Shown: in pieces, positions 16,394 through 21,326 of the stretch
How positions within the stretch are numbered: position 1 is the stretch's first letter
How the letters are laid out: each line of letters begins with the position of its first letter
Source: CAZGAH01 sp964523295
GTDB lineage: Bacteria; Desulfobacterota; Desulfovibrionia; Desulfovibrionales; Desulfovibrionaceae
DNA length: 21,326 nucleotides
Assembly (NCBI GenBank): GCA_964523295.1
Contig: CAZGAH010000072.1
Location: 1-21,326, forward strand
Direction: 5' to 3'
Notes under the pieces: generated by a model
The model's database searches: none
Seen by the model: the letters and a program-made list of their open reading frames with translations, nothing else
Told to the model about the DNA's origin: nothing
Program-made: the position numbers and the translations under genes

Positions 16394-17748
16394 ATGGGCA
16401 GACAACTGACTCCCGAATTGAAAGGCAAATGCGCCGCCGTTGTCGGGGCCGGTCGTTCCGGTCGAGCGGCGGTATTGCTGTTGTCTGCGCTCGGCGCTCG
16501 CGTACGCATCGTAGACAAATCCCTCGCGCAGGCGCCGGCCGATTTCCTGGAGCGCTGCCGGACCGAAGGCTTCGAGCTGGTCAGCGGAGACCATAGCCCG
16601 GAGCAGTTCGCGAACGTCGATCTCGTGGTCATGAGCCCCGGTATTCCGCTCGAGCGCATCCGTCCCTTTCTGCCTGCCCCGGAGACCGAAGTTATCGGCG
16701 AGATCGAGTTGGCGAACCGCTACGTCGATACGCCGATTCTGGCCATTACCGGTACCAACGGCAAGACGACGACGGCGACGCTCTGTGCCGGGATGCTGCG
16801 CCAGGCCGGGTTGCGCGTCTTTTTAGGCGGCAACATCGGCACGCCGCTTGCCGAACACGTGCTGTCCGGCGAGACGGCCGATGTTCTCGTCCTGGAAGTG
16901 AGTTCGTTTCAGCTGCAAACCTGCTTCGATTTCAAACCCACCGTGGCCGTATTGCTCAACTTCTCGGCCAACCATCTCGACTACCATCGCGACGAGGAAG
17001 AATATCTGGAGGCCAAGCTCCGTCTGTTCGCTCGCCAGGGTGAGGACGACGTGGCGATACTGCCGGTTGAGCTGTGCGCCAGCTTGCGCAGCCGGAATCT
17101 GGGTCGCGGGCGCCTGGTTTGCTACAAGCCGGTACGCCGTTTCGATCCGGGGAAACTGACTGGCGAGCACAATCTTTCGAACATCGAAGCCGCGTTCCTG
17201 GCCTGCCGTGAGTTCGGCGTCGATGAAAAACACGCGCAGGCTGCGCTGCTCGAATTCGAGCCGTTGCCGCACCGTTTGTCCCGCGTGGCCGAAAAAGACG
17301 GCGTACTCTACGTAGACGACTCCAAGGCAACGACCGTTGATGCCTTGCGGGCGGCGCTGACCAGCTTCGATCGTCCGGTCAGACTGCTGGCAGGCGGCAT
17401 ATTCAAGGGCGGGGATTTGCGTTCCCTGACCCCGCTGCTGCGCGAGCGGGTGCGGTCCGTGGGCTTGTTCGGAGGGAGCCGGGACATTTTCCTGAGCGCG
17501 TGGGATGGCGTGCTGCCGATCTTTTGGGCCCCAACCNNNNNNNNNNCAACGCGGACGGCTGCCTGGAGTGGTCCGCCGCCGCCAACTGCCCCAGCGGCCA
17601 GTCCTGCAGCATGGACCTGTGCCAGGACGCCAACGCCCCCGAGGTGGTGCTGCTCTCCCCGGCCACGTCGAGCTTCGATCAATACTCGGACTACAAGGCG
17701 CGGGGGCGTGATTTTCAACACCGTGTGAGCGAGTTGAGCCGATGTTGA
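16394..17748 (+). CDS. murD: UDP-MurNAc-L-Ala: D-Glu ligase MurD, broken by an assembly gap
   Basis: MurD adds D-glutamate as the second stem-peptide residue. The sequence is normal from the ATG (GAGGAG upstream) to 17536. It shows the Rossmann-like VVGAGRSG (16-23), MSPGIP, the ATP loop ITGTNGKTT (118-126), EVSSFQL, NFSANHLDYH, PHRLSRV and DDSKATT. Ten N (17537-17546) follow. After the gap a Cys-rich peptide unlike any MurD is read (17547-17640), then genuine MurD C-terminus from VVLLSPATSSFDQYSDYKARG (split at SSFD) to the stop at 17746-17748, in a different frame from the part before the gap. About 20-30 native residues are therefore missing or replaced, most likely by assembly error. The end overlaps the ftsW start. 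Confidence 0.93.
17537..17546. other. Assembly gap (10 N) in murD
   Basis: Ten N, presumably a placeholder length. The reading frame changes across it. Confidence 0.99.
17547..17640. other. Foreign Cys-rich segment inside murD, probable misassembly
   Basis: In the frame that later gives the MurD C-terminus this reads NADGCLEW, then CPSGQSCSMDLCQ and DANAP. Four cysteines in this spacing are typical of secreted Cys-rich repeats (CPSGQxC type, common in myxobacterial surface proteins) and absent from MurD, a cytoplasmic ligase. Native sequence resumes at about 17641 (GAG GTG GTG). Confidence 0.75.
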
Positions 17749-18875
17749 CTACGGATTTGAGTCAAGAGACGCATCCGCGCTTCGACTACTGGCTGCTGGC
17801 AGCGACGTTGCTGCTGACCGGGGTGGGCGTGGTGATGGTTCTGAGCGCCAGCGGGGTGATGGCGGAGCGGTACTTCGGCGACAAGTATCTGTTTTTCCGC
17901 AAACAGCTGCTGTTCGCCGGTCTTGGCCTGGGGATCATGATCGTGGCGGCGAAAATGCCATTGGAGCGCTTGTACTCGCTGAAATACGTCGCCCTGGGCC
18001 TCGTCGTGCTGCTGCTTATCCTGACGCGCTTCACGCCGCTCGGGGTCGAGATCAACGGCGCCAAACGCTGGCTGCGCTTCTTCGGGTTCACCCTGCAGCC
18101 CATGGAGTTCGCCAAATTTGCCCTGGTCCTGTATCTGGCCTGGTTTTTCAGCGCCAAGCGCGAGCTGGTCAAAACCTTCAGTGTCGGAGTGATTCCCCCG
18201 TTCGCGGTGTGCGGCTTCCTGAGCCTGCTGGTGCTCTCGCAGCCAGATTTCGGCGGTGCGGCGGTATTGTCCATGCTGCTGTTCCTGATGTGTCTGGCCG
18301 GCGGCACGCGGGCAATCTACCTGATATCCTCCTTTGCCATGAGCGCAACCGCGGGGTGGCTGCTTGTGGTTTCGTCTCCGTATCGCTCGCGTCGTCTGCT
18401 TGCCTTTCTGGATCCCTTCAAGGACGCCCTGGACAGTGGCTATCAGTTGGTGCAGTCGCTGTACGGCCTCGGTTCGGGCGGACTCTGGGGCGTGGGCCTG
18501 GGTGCCGGTCGGCAAAAACTGTTCTACCTGCCCGAGGCGCATAACGACTTCATCATGGCCGTGGTCGGCGAGGAGCTTGGATTCATCGGCATGTCCGCCG
18601 TCTTTGTGCTCATGGGCGTGCTGCTCTGGCGCGCCTTCGGTGTCGCGCTCAATCAGAACGACCTGCACGACCGTTATGCAGCCTTCGGCCTCGCGTTGAT
18701 CCTGAGTCTGGGCGCCGTGCTCAACCTGGCAGTCATCCTGGGGACAGCGCCGCCCAAAGGCGTGCCGCTGCCATTCGTCAGTTACGGTGGCAGCAATCTC
18801 ATGGCCTCGTTTCTCTGTGTTGGCATGTTGCTGAACCTTTCGAGACGCCGCGGAACGGCAAACAGCGCGGAATGA
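17742..18875 (+). CDS. ftsW: Septal peptidoglycan polymerase FtsW (SEDS family)
   Basis: This 377-residue integral membrane glycosyltransferase polymerises lipid II at the septum with FtsI. About ten transmembrane helices are visible. Family signatures are NGAKRWL (105-111), LQPMEFAK (118-125), PDFGGA (168-173), YQLVQSLYGLGSGGLWGVGLG (split after GLGS) and EAHNDFIMAVVGEELG, containing the likely catalytic Asp269. The C-terminal PFVSYGGSNL is also typical. The start ATG overlaps the murD stop, and the stop overlaps the murG start (ATGA). Confidence 0.97.
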   Translation: MLTTDLSQETHPRFDYWLLAATLLLTGVGVVMVLSASGVMAERYFGDKYLFFRKQLLFAGLGLGIMIVAAKMPLERLYSLKYVALGLVVLLLILTRFTPLGVEINGAKRWLRFFGFTLQPMEFAKFALVLYLAWFFSAKRELVKTFSVGVIPPFAVCGFLSLLVLSQPDFGGAAVLSMLLFLMCLAGGTRAIYLISSFAMSATAGWLLVVSSPYRSRRLLAFLDPFKDALDSGYQLVQSLYGLGSGGLWGVGLGAGRQKLFYLPEAHNDFIMAVVGEELGFIGMSAVFVLMGVLLWRAFGVALNQNDLHDRYAAFGLALILSLGAVLNLAVILGTAPPKGVPLPFVSYGGSNLMASFLCVGMLLNLSRRRGTANSAE

Positions 18876-20007
18876 AACCCATGGAACGCGTTATACTGAC
18901 TACCGGGGGCACGGGCGGCCATATTTTTCCAGCGCTGGCTGTTGCCGAGGAACTGCGGTCGCGACATCCGGGCGTGCGCATCCTGTTCGTGGGGGGCAAG
19001 CGCAGGCCCGAGACCACGCCTGCGCTCGTGCTGGGGCCGATGCCGAAGGGGTGGCCCACGGCCACCACCTGGTCCCCCGGGCGCAGGTCTGAGGTGGAGC
19101 GCATGGTGGCGGCTTCCAGATCGTCGGGCAGCGACTGGGCCTTGAGCACGGCCAGGTCGTTCTCGGGCTGGGGGGCTACGCCGCCTTTTCCATGGTGCTG
19201 GCGGCCGCACTGACGGGCAGGGCGACGGCCATTCACGAGCAGAACAGCATTCCGGGTCTGGCCAACCGGTTGTTGGGCCGGGTGGTAAAACGGATTTTTC
19301 TCTCTTTTCCGGACAGTGCGCGCTGGTTCGATGCGCGCAAGGTGGAACTGACCGGCAATCCGGTCCGGGCGGAGATACGCGCGCTCGGTGCCATCAATGC
19401 GGGCAACCGAACAGCCCGGGACAACGGAAACGGAACCGGGCATCTGCTCGTGCTGGGCGGCAGCCAGGGGGCCATGGCGGTCAACACCGCCGTCCTCGAG
19501 GCCTTGCAACGGCTTATCCAGGCCGGAATCACGATACGCCACCAGGCGGGCAAGCTCGATCTGGACCGCACGCGCGCGGGCTATCGTGGCCATGGACTCG
19601 ATCCGGAACTTGTCCAACCCTTTATCGTCGATATGGCCGATGCCTACGCCCAGGCGGACCTGGTGCTCTGCCGCGCCGGCGCCACCACCGTGGCGGAGGT
19701 CGCCGTAGCCGGAAAGCCGTGCGTATACATCCCCTACCCCTACGCGACGCATAACCATCAGGTCATCAACGCCCGGAGCATGGAAAAGAAGGGTGCGGGC
19801 ATCTGCTTCGAACAGTCCGAACTCCGGGAAAAGGACCTGGCGGCGACGATTATTGAACTGCTGACCGATCGTGCGCGGCTGGCAGCCATGTCGCTGGCCG
19901 CACGGCGTGTCGGACGGCCGGAGGCAGCCAAGGCCGTTGTCGTGGGTCTTGAACATCTCGTCGACAGCGACGCCTCCTGCGCCGCGCGCAAGGAAATGAA
20001 GGCATGA
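18872..20007 (+). CDS. murG: MurG (lipid II synthase), interrupted by a foreign insert
   Basis: MurG transfers GlcNAc from UDP-GlcNAc to lipid I on the inner face of the membrane. The N-terminus is normal to about 19003 (TTGGTGGHIFPALAVAEEL and FVGGKR, residues 1-44). Normal sequence resumes at 19156 in another frame with VVLGLGGYAAF, then HEQNSIPG, LTGNPVR, LGGSQGA, the donor-binding RAGATTVAEV, and PYPYATHNHQ. About 45-50 native residues in between are replaced by an antisense protease fragment (19004-19155). The frame break would inactivate the gene if real. Because murG is essential and the join has short shared sequence, misassembly is far more likely. The start is ATG 18872 or 18881 (MERVILTTGG). 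The stop shares ATGA with murC. Confidence 0.93.
19004..19155 (-). other. Antisense HtrA/DegP-type protease fragment within murG (probable misassembly)
   Basis: Read on the minus strand this segment gives NDLAVLKA, then LRPGDQVVAVGHPFG and GPSTSAGVVSGLR. This is the characteristic stretch of trypsin-like HtrA/DegP proteases between the catalytic Asp and Ser. It is only about 50 codons, has no start or stop of its own, and is bounded on both sides by murG. At the right join GTCGTTCTCGGG (19156-19167) fits both MurG (VVLG) and HtrA (PEND), a 12-base shared word. Confidence 0.8.
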
Positions 20008-21326
20008 AAGGCAGAGTTAAAAAAATTCACATGGTGGGCGTAGGCGGTTCCGGAATGAGCGGGATAGCCGAAGTGCTGCTCAACCTGGGCTACGCGGTGA
20101 GCGGCTCGGATATGTCGGACAGTCCGGTTGTCCGCCGGCTCCAGGCCCTGGGAGCAGAGATATTTCTGGGCCACGGACGGGATAATGTTCCGGATGCGCA
20201 GGTCGTGGTCAAGTCCTCGGCCATTGCCGCGGACAACCCCGAGCTGCTGGTGGCCACGGAGCGTGGCATCCCCATTATTCCGCGTGCTGAAATGCTGGCC
20301 GAGCTGATGCGCCTGCGTACCGGCATCGCCGTGGCCGGCACGCACGGCAAGACCACCACCACGTCGCTGCTGGCAGCCATTTTCGACGAGGCCGGCCTGG
20401 ATCCGACGGTAATCATCGGCGGCCGGCTCAATGCCTACGGTTCCAATGCGCGACTCGGCGGCGGCGAATACCTTATCGCCGAGGCCGACGAATCCGACGG
20501 TTCCTTTCTCTGTCTGTTGCCGATCGTCACCGTGGTGACCAATGTCGACGCGGACCACCTCGATTTCTATTCCGGGCTGAAGGAAATCGAAGACGCCTTC
20601 GTGCAGTTCATGAACCAGATTCCCTTTTACGGGAAAAACATCGTGTGCGGCGACGACCCCGGCGTTCGTCGTCTGCTGCCGCGCGTCAAACGCCCCGTTC
20701 TGACCTACGGCCTGGAGCGAGGCAATGCCTTGCGGGCTGATATCCTGAACAGCGGCGCTGCCAGCCGGTTTCGGGTCATTCTGGATGGCGAGGTGCTCGG
20801 CGAGGCGGTGTTGAATCACCCGGGGCGTCACAACGTGCTCAACAGTCTGGCTGCGTTGGGAGTGGCTCTCGAAGCCGGGATTCCCGTCGATGTGGCCATG
20901 ACCGGACTGGCCCGTTTCAACGGCGTGGGCCGGCGCTTCGAACGCAAGGGCGANNNNNNNNNNGGAAATCAAGGCCACCATCGATACCGCCCGCGACTGT
21001 TATCCCGATCGGCGGCTTATCGTGGTGTTCCAGCCGCACAGGTTCTCACGGACCAAGGCCCTGTTCGGCGATTTCTGCAAGGCCTTTGTCCGGGTTGACA
21101 AGCTGCTGCTGACCGAAATCTATCCCGCGTCCGAGGCCCCTATCCCCGGCGTGAGCGCATCGAGTCTCGCCGCGGGTATTCATCAGGTCACCACCACGGA
21201 TGTCGATTATTTTTCCGACTTCGAGGCAATGCTCCAGGCGTTGCCTCGGATTCTCAAACCAGGCGATATCCTCCTGACGCTGGGCGCAGGCAATGTCTGG
21301 CAGATCGGGCAACGATTTCTGGAGGC
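20004..21326 (+). CDS. murC: UDP-MurNAc: L-alanine ligase MurC (gap inside, 3' end beyond window)
   Basis: MurC adds the first residue of the stem peptide, committing UDP-MurNAc to peptidoglycan. Visible are the N-terminal loop GVGGSGMSG (12-20), SGSDMSDS, the ATP loop AGTHGKTTTT (111-120), EADESDGSFL, NVDADHLDFY, HNVLNSLAAL and FNGVGRRFERKG up to 20953. Ten N (20954-20963) follow, and the sequence continues in another frame with EIKATI, VVFQPHRFSRTK, TEIYPASE and LTLGAGN. The missing stretch (about 15 residues) would carry the conserved DDYGHHP motif. No foreign sequence is seen at this gap. The gene is cut by the window end shortly before its expected stop. Confidence 0.95.
20954..20963. 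other. Assembly gap (10 N) in murC
   Basis: Ten N of placeholder length. Both flanks are MurC in different frames, so the true gap length is not 10; roughly 45 bases are expected from family alignment. Confidence 0.99.

Noticed and set aside
18872..19213. MurG as a short 113-residue protein or true pseudogene
   Set aside because: After about 19003 the plus-strand translation is nonsense because the DNA codes for an HtrA-like protein on the other strand; native MurG resumes at 19156. Misassembly explains it better than decay of an essential gene in an otherwise intact operon.

Overview
The window is about 21.3 kb of a moderately GC-rich Gram-negative chromosome. It most resembles a deltaproteobacterium of the Desulfovibrio type (Desulfobacterota). 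This rests on gene order (ffh-rpsP-khpA-rimM next to a complete mraZ-to-murC division/cell-wall cluster), a MurE with the DNPR motif of meso-diaminopimelate-adding enzymes, an FtsI with a C-terminal PASTA domain, and FmdB-type and DUF2846 proteins. The taxonomic call is an inference. Two 10-N gaps (17537-17546, 20954-20963) show this is a draft scaffold, probably a MAG or single-cell assembly.

Layout. (1) 1-950 has no protein gene I can support. It holds two diverged copies of an element of about 140 bp. Each starts exactly 12 bases after the GC of a good sigma-54 (-24/-12) promoter and ends in a hairpin; the second hairpin carries a run of eight T. I read this as a pair of paralogous, RpoN-dependent small RNAs, the most novel item in the window. 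(2) 951-4863, minus strand: htpG, a small FmdB-type zinc-ribbon gene, a DUF2846 lipoprotein and an uncharacterised polytopic membrane protein. (3) 4990-7699, minus strand: ffh, rpsP, khpA, rimM, led by a clear sigma-70 promoter. The usual trmD-rplS do not follow rimM. (4) 7700-8426: a divergent spacer of about 730 bp, with an unexplained segment, a very AT-rich tract, and a promoter with three MraZ boxes at 10-bp periodicity. (5) 8427-21326, plus strand: mraZ, rsmH, ftsL-like, ftsI, murE, murF, mraY, murD, ftsW, murG, murC (cut by the window end). Most junctions overlap by a few bases, as expected for one co-transcribed dcw operon.

The dcw genes supply most of the cytoplasmic path from UDP-MurNAc to lipid II (MurC, MurD, MurE, MurF, MraY, MurG) and the septal polymerase/crosslinker pair (FtsW, FtsI) with its FtsL-like partner. 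MraZ is the predicted autoregulator.

Caution on sequence quality: murD, murG and murC are each broken in ways that look like assembly faults rather than biology. murG contains about 150 bp of an antisense HtrA/DegP-type protease fragment in place of its own residues ~45-93. murD has an N gap followed by about 90 bp encoding a Cys-rich peptide foreign to MurD. murC has an N gap over its DDYGHHP region. These should not be read as real pseudogenes or fusions.
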